Assembly (NCBI GenBank): GCA_934525845.1
Contig: CAKSZS010000022.1
Span: forward strand, 1 to 37,528
From: an uncultured Faecalibacterium sp.
Lineage (GTDB): Bacteria; Bacillota; Clostridia; Oscillospirales; Ruminococcaceae
Length of the DNA stretch: 37,528 nt
Reading direction: 5' to 3'
This document shows, one piece after another, positions 16,799 through 24,124 of the stretch. The notes below the pieces were generated by a model. That model made no database searches, had not been told where the DNA came from, and saw only the letters and a list, made by a program, of their open reading frames with translations. Both the position numbers and the translations under genes were made by a program. Position 1 is the stretch's first letter. The number at the start of each line of letters is the position of its first letter.

Positions 16799-17404
16799 TC
16801 ACTGTGCCTTCCACGCGATGGCCAGCACAGCCTCGCTGTAGACGGTCAGCTCCATGCCGTTTTTGCCGTTCTGCAGCAGGCGGATAGGGGTCACCACCAC
16901 ATCGCCGGCCTTGTGGCCTGCGTTGTCGGCAGTAAACATCTGCACCGCGCAATAGTTCTGTGCGGCCTTGCCCCGGGTGCCTGCAGGCAGGGTCAGGGTG
17001 CCGGTGACGCCGCCGGCGGGGAAGCGGTCGTTGGGCAGGATGCCGATGCTGCTGCCCACCTGCACGGTGAAGTGCTCGCTGTGGGCGGGGTCGAAGCCGG
17101 CCTGCACCAGCGCCGCATCCAGCGCGGCGTTGACGCGCTCCACGCTGTCAAAGCCCGCAGCCCGGGCGTCCTCCACCGTGGTGGCGGTGCGGTTCAGCAC
17201 AGGATCGATGCTGGGATCCAGCATCGGGATCTCCTGCTGTGCCGTTTCCACATAGCCGCAGGTACTGCAGTGGCTGCCGGCGGTCCGGCCGGTGCTGGTC
17301 TCGGTGGGCTCCACCGCAGGGTCTTCGACCATGGTGTGGCCGGCGGCCGGGATCTTTCCGCCGCCGCTGGTCCAGCCGCAGTACTGACATTCGTAAGTAT
17401 ACGT
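16799..17404 (-). pseudogene. C-terminal fragment of a cell-surface protein, 5' end lost
   Basis: About 200 codons remain, with no ATG; the frame opens at a TTG right at the junction with the glycosidase fragment. The start of the visible part has paired CxxC motifs, YECQYCGWTSGG and HCSTCGYVE, separated by a GHTMVEDP spacer, a pattern common near the C-terminus of large exported proteins of gut clostridia. The rest (residues 70-202) is a beta-rich tail with no catalytic motif that I recognise. A proper terminator follows. The gene was probably whole before a rearrangement near position 17400. Function unknown. Confidence 0.65.
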
Positions 17405-17816
17405 CAAGGCTTCCGACTGGGGCTGGCAGATCGACCCGGAAGGTCTGCGCTATTCGCTGGCCACCCTGTATGAGCGGTACGAGCTGCCGCTGTTCATCGT
17501 GGAGAACGGCTTTGGCGCCATTGACGAGCTGAAGCCGGACCACACCTGCGATGACAGCTACCGCATCGACTATCTGCGCGCCCACATCCAGGAGATGAAG
17601 AAGGCCGTGGAGCTGGACGGTGTGGACCTGATGGGCTACACGCCCTGGGGCTGCATCGATGTGGTGTCCTTCACCACCGGCGAACTGCGCAAGCGCTACG
17701 GCTTCATCTATGTGGACCGCAACGACGACGGCACCGGCACCGGCAACCGCTACAAGAAGAAGTCCTTCGACTGGTACAAGAAGGTCATCGCTACCAACGG
17801 CGAAGATCTGGCATAA
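17400..17816 (+). pseudogene. C-terminal fragment of a GH1 6-phospho-beta-glucosidase
   Basis: The frame begins at the junction (VYVKASDWGWQIDPEGLR) and continues through LFIVENGFGA, where the Glu of ENG is the glycosidase family 1 nucleophile, and YTPWGCIDVVS to KKKSFDWYKKVI at the end. This is the last 135-140 residues of a roughly 480-residue family, so the N-terminal two thirds with the acid/base Glu are missing and the piece cannot be active. The nearest stop upstream lies just before the homology begins. A strong terminator follows. The head-to-head contact with another 5'-truncated gene points to an inversion or deletion breakpoint, or to a misassembly. Confidence 0.85.
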
Positions 17817-17842
17817 ACTTTCCCTTCTGCACTGCAAAAACC

Positions 17843-17882
17843 AAGAGGAGCGCCCCGGCCGCATGGCTGGGGCGCTCCTCTT
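17843..17882. terminator. Bidirectional terminator
   Basis: An 18-bp stem, AAGAGGAGCGCCCCGGCC with its near-perfect complement, lies between the glycosidase fragment and the convergent GIY-YIG gene. Confidence 0.88.
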
Positions 17883-17888
17883 GTTGTA

Positions 17889-18188
17889 TCACGGTGCAAA
17901 GGGCTTTCCTGCCGCCTGCCAGGCGGCGCAGAGCCGTTCTTTCTGCACTTTGGGCAGTTTTTTCAGGGCGATCTCCCGCCGCAGGGCAGCGGACTTGTCC
18001 GCGCAGCGTTCCAGGTAAGCAAAGTCCACCGCACCCTTTGCGCGGGTGTAGCGGGCACCTCTGCCGCTGCGGTGCGCCCGCAGGCGGGCAGCCGGGTCAT
18101 TCGTCCATCCGGTGTACAGGGTGCCGCCGGAGCAGCGCACCATATACACGAACGCCGGCTTGGGACGCACGGGATCAGATGCGGCCAT
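17889..18188 (-). CDS. GIY-YIG domain nuclease-like protein (YhbQ/UPF0213 type)
   Basis: A 99-residue single-domain protein. VYMVRC followed by LYTGWT forms the variant GIY-YIG motif, then R..H....GARYTR and E at position 60 (YLE) complete the core. Small stand-alone members such as YhbQ are thought to act on DNA, but their role is poorly known. The ATG overlaps the end of the MYG1-like gene by 14 bases, so the two are cotranscribed. Confidence 0.88.
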   Translation of the reverse strand: MAASDPVRPKPAFVYMVRCSGGTLYTGWTNDPAARLRAHRSGRGARYTRAKGAVDFAYLERCADKSAALRREIALKKLPKVQKERLCAAWQAAGKPFAP

Positions 18189-19002
18189 TGTTTTTCAGCA
18201 CCTGACGGCAGGCGGCAAGCGCGGTCTCCTTGTCCTTGGCGGTGATGAGGAAGCGGCTGGCATGGCAGAAGCTGATGCCCGGGATGCCGCTCTTCTGCTC
18301 AATGACCTCCTGCGGCTGGCCTGCCCAGGACTGGGGGAAGGGGAGCTTGGATCTTTTGGTCTTATGGTCGGTGACGCACTGGGCGCTCCAGCCGCCGCGC
18401 TGGCTGGGATAGACCACGAACAGGGCATCGGTCTTGTACAGGCCGTTTTTCCAGGGCAGATAGCAGGGCAGCACCACGATGCCGTCCCGGGAATTCTTGT
18501 AGGCCTGCTGGACCTTCTCGTCCGCGCGGTTCACGGCGTTGGCGGCGTCGATCTGGTGCTCCAGGATCTGCTTGGCCACGGCCACGGCTTTAAAGAAGCA
18601 GGCGTCCTGGTCCTCTTTGGAGTCCCACACCGGGTTGAAGAAGCCGATGGCATCGCACAGGCTGTTCTGCTCGCCGGTGTTGTCGTTCAGGTCCAGCGGC
18701 TGGATGAAATTCTCATCGATGAGCCGGGCCTGCCGCTCCCCCACAAGGCCGGGGCCAAGCACCCGCCACAGCAGGCCGAAGGCGGCGTAGGGCACCCCGT
18801 TGGCGCGGTACTCCCGGGGTTCCTGATGATGGTCGAACATCCCGAAGCCGATGTCGTATACGATGCCGTCAAAATCATCGGGCACGGCAAAGCCCCGGGT
18901 GATCTTGATGTCCGGGCGCAGGATCTGCAAAAGTGCGGTGGCAAACACATCGTCGGCGTGGAACTTGCCGGCGTGGGTGAATCCGTTTGCGGGAATTTTC
19001 AT
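18175..19002 (-). CDS. MYG1 / UPF0160 family protein (DHH-type phosphoesterase relative)
   Basis: A 275-residue protein with the MYG1 signature: THAGKFHADDV (9-19) and MFDHHQ (55-60), metal-binding His/Asp clusters shared with DHH phosphoesterases. Eukaryotic MYG1 is a 3'-5' RNA exonuclease; bacterial members are mostly uncharacterised, so a nuclease role is inferred. GAGG stands eight bases before the ATG, and a TTGTCC-N17-TATACT promoter lies at 19036-19064. The downstream GIY-YIG gene overlaps it, which suggests a small nucleic-acid-processing operon. Confidence 0.88.
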   Translation of the reverse strand: MKIPANGFTHAGKFHADDVFATALLQILRPDIKITRGFAVPDDFDGIVYDIGFGMFDHHQEPREYRANGVPYAAFGLLWRVLGPGLVGERQARLIDENFIQPLDLNDNTGEQNSLCDAIGFFNPVWDSKEDQDACFFKAVAVAKQILEHQIDAANAVNRADEKVQQAYKNSRDGIVVLPCYLPWKNGLYKTDALFVVYPSQRGGWSAQCVTDHKTKRSKLPFPQSWAGQPQEVIEQKSGIPGISFCHASRFLITAKDKETALAACRQVLKNNGRI

Positions 19003-19035
19003 GAAAGGTACCTCATTCTGTCAATGTTTTCTCCC

Positions 19036-19064
19036 AGTATAGCACATTCTGCGGCGGGGGACAA
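19036..19064 (-). promoter_or_regulatory. Promoter of the MYG1-GIY-YIG operon
   Basis: On the minus strand TTGTCC (19059-19064), a 17-base spacer and TATACT (19036-19041), about 35 bases before the start codon. Confidence 0.6.
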
Positions 19065-19080
19065 TAAAACATCCGGACGC

Positions 19081-19126
19081 AAAAAAAGCAGCCCCCGTCA
19101 GGCTTGACACGCCTGCGGCGGGTTGC
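19081..19126 (-). terminator. Terminator that ends the small-peptide mRNA
   Basis: On the minus strand a long interrupted stem (GCAACCCGCCGCAGGC with GCCTGACGGGGGCTGC) is followed by T7. Its loop and stem overlap the antisense RNA promoter on the other strand. Confidence 0.7.
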
Positions 19127-19132
19127 TATAAT
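19104..19132 (+). promoter_or_regulatory. Consensus promoter of the antisense RNA
   Basis: TTGACA (19104-19109), exactly 17 bases, TATAAT (19127-19132): a perfect sigma-A promoter with no coding sequence behind it. Confidence 0.85.
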
Positions 19133-19138
19133 AGCAAT

Positions 19139-19230
19139 AGAAAGAGCACTGCTGACAAGCGGTTGGCTCCGGTTTAGCTAGGGTTTCAAAAGAGAACCGT
19201 CACCGTGCCGGGTGGCGGTTCTTACTTTTT
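19139..19230 (+). ncRNA. Antisense small RNA opposite the small-peptide mRNA (candidate antitoxin)
   Basis: The transcript expected from the consensus promoter begins near 19139 and ends at a strong terminator: a 12-bp stem (19193-19204 with 19211-19222, one G-U pair) followed by TACTTTTT. It is about 92 nt and has no ORF of note. It runs opposite the 3' part of the 20-codon gene on the minus strand and overlaps its stop codon. Its 5' end (AGAGCACTGC at 19143, GCGGTTGGCTC at 19159) repeats the leader of the peptide mRNA. The layout is like 3'-overlapping type I antitoxins such as RatA or SR4; the role is inferred. Confidence 0.65.
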
Positions 19231-19284
19231 CACGCGAATGGTGAATGTCAATCCAAACAAGTGGAATGTCAAAGTAATTGGCAT
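19222..19284 (-). CDS. 20-residue hydrophobic/basic peptide, candidate type I toxin
   Basis: The peptide is MPITLTFHLFGLTFTIRVKK: alternating hydrophobic residues and a basic tail, suited to a membrane. The ribosome site AAGGGGGTGAG, nearly fully complementary to 16S rRNA, stands six bases before the ATG, which argues strongly for real translation. The stop codon runs into the antisense RNA terminator stem. The mRNA probably starts near 19343 (TATCAT -10 at 19353-19358) and ends at 19081, about 265 nt, the size of known type I toxin mRNAs. I do not recognise the peptide family with certainty; toxicity is inferred from context. Confidence 0.6.
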   Translation of the reverse strand: MPITLTFHLFGLTFTIRVKK

Positions 19285-19352
19285 ATACTCACCCCCTTCC
19301 GGAAGTGAGAGCCAAACCGCCTGCCGTTGTTTTGCAGTGCTCTGCCCACCGC

Positions 19353-19358
19353 ATGATA
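19353..19358 (-). promoter_or_regulatory. Possible -10 of the small-peptide mRNA
   Basis: TATCAT on the minus strand lies 9 bases before the shared leader start AGAGCACTGC, as TATAAT lies 10 bases before it in the antisense RNA. No good -35 is seen. The -10 falls in the loop of a hairpin (19344-19366) that could stop plus-strand transcripts. Confidence 0.35.
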
Positions 19359-19391
19359 CGGCGGGCATTTTTAAAATAACATACTTTCTGA

Positions 19392-19431
19392 CAAAAAGCA
19401 ACCCGCACCCGGTATGTCACCGTGTGCGGGC
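19392..19431 (-). terminator. Terminator of the ATP-grasp gene
   Basis: An 11-bp stem with one mismatch (CCCGCACACGG / CCGGGTGCGGG on the minus strand) is followed by TTGCTTTTTG. Confidence 0.75.
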
Positions 19432-19448
19432 TTCTTTATTTTGTCGAA

Positions 19449-20774
19449 TTATTTCCGTGTTTTACGGGCCGGCTTTGCGGGCTTTTCCGCCGGCTTTGCG
19501 GCCGGGGCGGGATCCGGCTCGCCCAGGGCCAGCACCTGGGTCAGATCGGCCTGCACCTGTGCGTTGGCGGCATCGGTGACCGCCAGCACGTCGGAGTAGA
19601 ACTGCTCCATGCCCTCACGGGTGGAGAAGTTGGCCACATACATCTGGTTGCCCATGGCACCGGACAGGGCATCGGGGATGCGGTCCACCATGCGCATATT
19701 GTCCTGATACTTCTGCATGATCTGCTCGTGGCTGTAGACGAAGCTCTTGCCGTCGCGGCGGCCGGCGAAGGCACAGTAGAAGTGCTCGCCCACCGGCATA
19801 TCGGTGCCGCCGAAGGCGATCATGTCCGCCCAGATCTTGTAGACGTTGGTGGAACGGGCAAAGTTGATCATGTCCGGGGTGAAGCCGCCGCAGGGGCGCA
19901 TATTGACTTCCAGGGCCACGATCTGGCCCTTTTTGCCCATGCTGGCCTGATCCTCGGTCATGCGGAAGAACTCAAAGTGGACAAAGCGGCTCTTGACGCC
20001 GAAACTCTTCACGGCGGCACGGCCTGCGGCGCGGGTGTCCTCCGGCAGATCCTTGATGATGTAGTAGATGGAGTTGTCGTCGTTGTTCACGATATCCATA
20101 ATGGACATGGGGCTGACGTTGCCCGCCTCAAAGATGGGGTTGCCGCTGCCGTCGATGATGGCGTCGTAGCTGTTCACCTCGGCACGCACGAACTCCTCCA
20201 TGATGTATTCCACATCCGGGTGCTCCTTGGCCTTGTAGGCCAGGAAGGCCTCCAGCTCGGCGTCGCTGGCCAGCTTGTGGGTATCGGAAGCGCCCACACC
20301 GTTGTCCGGCTTGACCACCACCGGGTAGCCCACTTCCTCCACGAACTTTTTGCAGCCTGCCAGATCGTCCACCATGTGATAGCGGGCGGTGGCGATGCCG
20401 GCCTTCTGGTAATACTCCTTCATCTTGCTCTTGTACTTGATGCGGGGCATATCCGAGGTCTGGAAGCCGCTGGTGATGTGGAAATCGGTGCGCAGGGCGG
20501 CGTCGCGCTCCAGCCAGTATTCATTGTTGGACTCCAGCCAGTCGATGCGGCCATACTTGAAGGTGAAGAAGGCCACCGCGCGGTAGACCTCCTCGTAGTT
20601 TTCCAGGCTGCCCACCTTGTAGTACTCGTTCAGGCTGTCCTTCAGCTCCGGCTTCAGCTCATCATAGGGCTGGTCGCCGATGCCCAGCACGTTCATGCCA
20701 TCGTTCTTCAGCTCCCGGCAGAACTGCCAGTAGTTGGTGGGGAAGTTCGGCGAGATAAAAATAAAATTCTTCAT
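19449..20774 (-). CDS. ATP-grasp carboxylate-amine ligase-like protein
   Basis: A 441-residue protein of the ATP-grasp fold, which activates a carboxylate with ATP and joins it to an amine or thiol. Visible marks are FPTNYWQFCREL near the N-terminus (pre-ATP-grasp domain), VVKPDNGVGASDTHK (ATP-binding loop), EEFVRAEVNSYDAII and ALEVNMRPCGGFTPDM, where E and N bind the magnesium. A Lys/Ala/Pro-rich tail (AAKPAEKPAKPARKTRK) follows the fold and may bind nucleic acid or acidic surfaces. The ATG at 20774 follows AGAGGAAA. Two esterase genes lie upstream on the same strand. The substrate is unknown. Confidence 0.85.
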   Translation of the reverse strand: MKNFIFISPNFPTNYWQFCRELKNDGMNVLGIGDQPYDELKPELKDSLNEYYKVGSLENYEEVYRAVAFFTFKYGRIDWLESNNEYWLERDAALRTDFHITSGFQTSDMPRIKYKSKMKEYYQKAGIATARYHMVDDLAGCKKFVEEVGYPVVVKPDNGVGASDTHKLASDAELEAFLAYKAKEHPDVEYIMEEFVRAEVNSYDAIIDGSGNPIFEAGNVSPMSIMDIVNNDDNSIYYIIKDLPEDTRAAGRAAVKSFGVKSRFVHFEFFRMTEDQASMGKKGQIVALEVNMRPCGGFTPDMINFARSTNVYKIWADMIAFGGTDMPVGEHFYCAFAGRRDGKSFVYSHEQIMQKYQDNMRMVDRIPDALSGAMGNQMYVANFSTREGMEQFYSDVLAVTDAANAQVQADLTQVLALGEPDPAPAAKPAEKPAKPARKTRK

Positions 20775-20800
20775 GATTTTCCTCTTTCCTCTATAAAAAA

Positions 20801-20925
20801 CTCCCTCCGTCACGGCTTACGCCGTGCCAGCTCCCTCGGAGAGGGAGCCTTGAAGAGACGGTTTCGCCCACTGCAAAGGCCCCCTCCCAGAGGAGGCTGT
20901 CGAGCGAATGCGAGACTGAGGGAGT
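20801..20925. repeat. Inverted pair of two-hairpin repeat units
   Basis: The units 20801-20849 and 20879-20925 belong to the family at 4349 and 9325. Stems are CACGGC/GCCGTG and CTCCCTC/GAGGGAG in one, GTCGAGC..GCGAGAC and CCCTCCC/GAGGAGG-type in the other, with CTGAGGGAG ends. Confidence 0.75.
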
Positions 20926-20930
20926 TTTCT

Positions 20931-21689
20931 TTACTGCTGTCCCAGGATATACGGCATGTAATACACGACCTGTTTATACCACCAGTCCCAGTCGTGCTTG
21001 ACGTCGTGGCCCCACAGGTCCACCCACACGGGGATGCCCTTGGCCTCGAAAATGCGCTTGAGGTACCAGGTGGTGTCCGGCTGCTCCCAGGCGCCCTGAC
21101 CGCAGCAGATGACCGCCTTCTGGTTCCGGTACAGCTCCATATAGGGGTGGTCGGTGGGGAAGTTCCGCATATAGTCCACGGGAGAGTTCTGGTACACCAG
21201 CTCGTCCATGTAGTCGCCGAAGCCATAGTGGGCGGTGTAGATGCCGCTGAGGGCCAGACAGCCGCAGAAGATGTCCGGGCGGCGCAGGTACAGGTTGACC
21301 GCGTGGGTCGCGCCCAGGCTGCAGCCAAAGGCGATGACGCCGGGCAGGTCGTCCCAGCCGTTGCGCTCCTTGGCCAGGTACTGTACCTTGGGCACGGCCT
21401 CCTCCACGATGTAGCGCAGCCACTGCTCGTAGCGGCGGATGCGCCAGTAGGGGTCGCCCTGGGTGTCGGACCAGGTCTCCTGATCCAGCGTGTCGATGGA
21501 CAGGACCATGATCTGGCCGGACTCGATCCACGGGGCCAGGGTGTCGGTCATGTGGAAGTTCTCAAAATCGTAGAAATGCCCGTCCTGGCAGGGAATGAAC
21601 AGGACCGGACGGCCTGCATGGCCGTAGATCTTGCACTCCATATCCCGGCCAAGGGCGGGGCTGTAATCCTTGAAATACTGCATTTCCAT
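20931..21689 (-). CDS. Alpha/beta-hydrolase, putative esterase (PF00756 type)
   Basis: A 252-residue cytosolic-looking protein (no signal peptide). The nucleophile elbow is GCSLG within FGCSLGATHA and the catalytic His is probably in LWGHDVKHDWDWW near the C-terminus. I chose the ATG at 21689 because GAAGGAGG precedes it; the longer open frame runs through a repeat. Family members cleave small esters, S-formylglutathione or siderophore esters. The next gene upstream is a second, distantly related esterase, so this pair may act on one acylated substrate. The substrate is not known. Confidence 0.85.
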   Translation of the reverse strand: MEMQYFKDYSPALGRDMECKIYGHAGRPVLFIPCQDGHFYDFENFHMTDTLAPWIESGQIMVLSIDTLDQETWSDTQGDPYWRIRRYEQWLRYIVEEAVPKVQYLAKERNGWDDLPGVIAFGCSLGATHAVNLYLRRPDIFCGCLALSGIYTAHYGFGDYMDELVYQNSPVDYMRNFPTDHPYMELYRNQKAVICCGQGAWEQPDTTWYLKRIFEAKGIPVWVDLWGHDVKHDWDWWYKQVVYYMPYILGQQ

Positions 21690-21712
21690 AGTGGTTCCTC
21701 CTTCTTGATTCA

Positions 21713-21811
21713 GGCTTCCCCCGTCTGGGGGAAGGCTTTTCGCTTTCCGGTCAGAGGCATAAAAGCTCGCCCTTCGGGAGAGCTGGCATCGCGCAGCGAT
21801 GACTGAGAGGG
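21713..21811. repeat. Two-hairpin repeat units
   Basis: A half unit with CTTCCCCC/GGGGGAAG (21713-21736) and a fuller unit (21764-21811) with CTC..GAG and CATCGC/GCGATG stems, ending GACTGAGAGGG. Same family as at 4349. Confidence 0.7.
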
Positions 21812-21813
21812 TT

Positions 21814-22584
21814 TTACTCCTCCAATTCATACATCAGCGTGTGGAACACGAAAGGCAGCTGCTTTTCCCAGCTGGCTTCGCTGTGGGTGCCGCCGGGCAC
21901 GATGCGGCTGGTCAGGTGGATGCCCCGGGTCAGGATCTTGCTGCACATCTCGGCAAAGCCCTTGCGCATCCCGTCGTGGTTGCCCATTTCGCGGGAGCCG
22001 TAGTCCATGTAGAGTACGGTGCCCGGGGCCAGCTTGGCGCGGCCCACCAGGCCGCCGAGCTTTTCCGGGGAGACCCAGATGGACGGTGACAGCGCCGCTG
22101 CCCGGCTGAAGGTATCGTTGTACTGCAGAAGCGCATACAGGCTCATCAGGCCGCCCATGGAGCTGCCGCCGATGAAGGTGTGCTCCCGGTCCGGCAGGGT
22201 GCGGAAATTGTGGTCGATGAAGGGCTTGAACCGGTGGATGTACCAGCTCATGGTGGCCTGACCCTTGCCGTCAAAGTGGCCGAACTGCGGATCGTCGAAC
22301 CGGTAGGGCGAATACTCCACCAGACGCTCGTTGTTGGCGCCGGCGTTGCACTCCACCGCGGCCACGATCAGCGGGGTGTCGGTGTAATCCAGATAGTCTG
22401 CCACGCCCCAGCTCTTGCCGTAGGTGGCGTCCTCATCAAAAAAGACGTTCTGGCCATCGAACATATACAGCACCGGGTACCGGCGGTCCGGCTCGGACTC
22501 GTACATGGTGGGCAGATAGACATAGACTCTGCGCTGCTCGGTGCCGTTGACGGCAGGATAGCTCACGCTCCATTTTTTGATCAT
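21814..22584 (-). CDS. Alpha/beta-hydrolase, putative esterase (IroE/EsterD-like)
   Basis: A 256-residue PF00756 hydrolase. Visible motifs are PVLYMFDGQNVF (strand and oxyanion region), GGSSMGGLMS with the nucleophile serine, AALSPSIW, and PGGTHSEASWEKQLP with the catalytic His. Homologues include siderophore esterases (IroE) and carbohydrate acyl esterases; no export signal is present. AGAGGGAAA precedes the ATG at 22584. It is on the same strand as the next esterase and the ATP-grasp gene, separated by a hairpin repeat. Confidence 0.87.
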   Translation of the reverse strand: MIKKWSVSYPAVNGTEQRRVYVYLPTMYESEPDRRYPVLYMFDGQNVFFDEDATYGKSWGVADYLDYTDTPLIVAAVECNAGANNERLVEYSPYRFDDPQFGHFDGKGQATMSWYIHRFKPFIDHNFRTLPDREHTFIGGSSMGGLMSLYALLQYNDTFSRAAALSPSIWVSPEKLGGLVGRAKLAPGTVLYMDYGSREMGNHDGMRKGFAEMCSKILTRGIHLTSRIVPGGTHSEASWEKQLPFVFHTLMYELEE

Positions 22585-22731
22585 AATACGTTTCCCTCTC
22601 AATCGTTCCTGCGCAGGCCGCCCGCCGCATTGCAGGCGCACCCGTCGGATTTCAGTTTAACACTGCCGCGCGCAGAATGCAATTGTGCCGGAAAATTTTG
22701 GGGTTTTGACGGAAGGAGTATTCCCAGATAC

Positions 22732-22769
22732 AGCAAACGCCGCCGAGCGTGTGCCTGGCGGCGTTTGCT
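22732..22769. other. Perfect 13-bp hairpin downstream of ilvE
   Basis: AGCAAACGCCGCC (22732-22744) pairs with 22757-22769 around a 12-base loop. There is no T run on either strand, so it could be a weak terminator or an mRNA-stabilising structure for ilvE. Confidence 0.6.
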
Positions 22770-22794
22770 AAATTCTGAATGGAGAACGGGAATA

Positions 22795-23871
22795 TCAGTT
22801 CTTTTTCTCGACCGGAACGATCCAGCCCTTGGTATCGGGGATCTTGCCCCACTGCATCCCAGTCATGGTGTCGTACAGCTTCTGGGTGACAGGGCCGATC
22901 TTGCCGTCGCCGATGTAAGCGTGCTCGCCCTTCCAGACCAGCTCCTTGACCGGGGAGACCACGGCAGCAGTGCCGGTGCCGAACACCTCTTCCAGCTTGC
23001 CTTCGCGGGCAGCCTGCATGATGTCGGCGATGGCCAGCTTGCCCTCGATGACCTCATAGCCCCAGTCCTTCAGCAGCTCGATGCAGCTGCGGCGGGTGAC
23101 GCCGGGCAGAACGGTGCCCACGGTGGCGGCGGTGTAGACCTTGCCGTCGATCTTGAACATGATGTTCATGCTGCCGACTTCCTCGACGTACTTCTTCTCC
23201 ACGCCGTCCAGCCACAGCACCTGGGCATAGCCCTGCTCCTCGGCCAGCTCACCGGCCTTGATGGAAGCAGCGTAGTTGCCGCCGCACTTGGTGAAGCCGG
23301 TCAGGCCGGGAGCGGCACGGATGTACTCGTCTTCGACGTAGATGCGCACGGGGTTGATGCCCTCTGCGTAGTAAGCGCCCGAGGGAGCGCAGATGATGCA
23401 GAAAATATAGTGCTTGGAAGCGTGCACGCCCAGGCCCACATCGTTTGCAAACACGAAGGGACGGATGTACAGGGAAGCGCCATCGGTGTGAGGCACCCAG
23501 TCACGATCCACATCCACCAGGGTCTCCACAGCCTGGATGTAATCCTCCACCGGGATCTTGGGGATGCACAGACGGTCAGCAGAATCCTGGAAGCGCTTGG
23601 CGTTGCAGTCCGGGCGGAACAGCTGGACGGTATCGTTTGCGGTGCGGTAGGCCTTCATGCCCTCAAAGATCTCCTGTGCGTAGTGGAACACGACGGTTGC
23701 CGGATCCAGCTCAAAGGGGCCGTAGGGGACGATGCGGGCATCGTGCCAGCCTTCGCCCTCGGTGTAGTCCATCACGAACATATGGTCGGTGAACTTCTTG
23801 CCAAAACCCAGATTGTTCTCGTCGGGCTTCTGCTTGGGAGAAGCAGTCCGGGTGATCTTGATATCCAACAT
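22795..23871 (-). CDS. ilvE: Branched-chain amino acid aminotransferase
   Basis: A 358-residue fold-type IV PLP enzyme that makes leucine, isoleucine and valine from their keto acids. The PLP lysine is K195 in FTKCGGNYAAS, followed by QVLWLDG and VEEVGSMNIMF, and GMKAYR is at 71-76: the longer BCAT-II type found in firmicutes and eukaryotes. It has its own promoter (23946-23973) and stands alone. I looked for a T-box leader and found none; the leader is only about 70 bases. Confidence 0.95.
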   Translation of the reverse strand: MLDIKITRTASPKQKPDENNLGFGKKFTDHMFVMDYTEGEGWHDARIVPYGPFELDPATVVFHYAQEIFEGMKAYRTANDTVQLFRPDCNAKRFQDSADRLCIPKIPVEDYIQAVETLVDVDRDWVPHTDGASLYIRPFVFANDVGLGVHASKHYIFCIICAPSGAYYAEGINPVRIYVEDEYIRAAPGLTGFTKCGGNYAASIKAGELAEEQGYAQVLWLDGVEKKYVEEVGSMNIMFKIDGKVYTAATVGTVLPGVTRRSCIELLKDWGYEVIEGKLAIADIMQAAREGKLEEVFGTGTAAVVSPVKELVWKGEHAYIGDGKIGPVTQKLYDTMTGMQWGKIPDTKGWIVPVEKKN

Positions 23872-23945
23872 GATAAAATTTCCCTCTTTCCTGATCTCGG
23901 ACGCAGCGCGTGCTCTGCGCCCGCAAACGCCGAATGTTGTTTTCT

Positions 23946-23973
23946 ATTATAATATTATGACCAACATTTGCAA
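23946..23973 (-). promoter_or_regulatory. ilvE promoter
   Basis: On the minus strand TTGCAA (23968-23973), a 16-base spacer and a perfect TATAAT (23946-23951). Confidence 0.7.
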
Positions 23974-24124
23974 GGAATCGCAAAATGTTTCATCTTTCGC
24001 CCCGGTAAGTTGCGCTAAATTGTGACCTTCTCTGTGTGCAAAATGCCAAAAACATGGTACAATAGAATTGTATCTGTCATTTTTTCAGAGCCGATGCTCT
24101 GTTTGCATCCGGAAAGGAGTTTGT

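Noticed and set aside
19422..21806. 794-codon plus-strand open frame
   Set aside because: Antisense shadow of the ATP-grasp and esterase genes, running through repeats.
23872..23945. T-box or other riboswitch before ilvE
   Set aside because: The leader is only about 70 bases, with no T-box sequence and no terminator/antiterminator pair.
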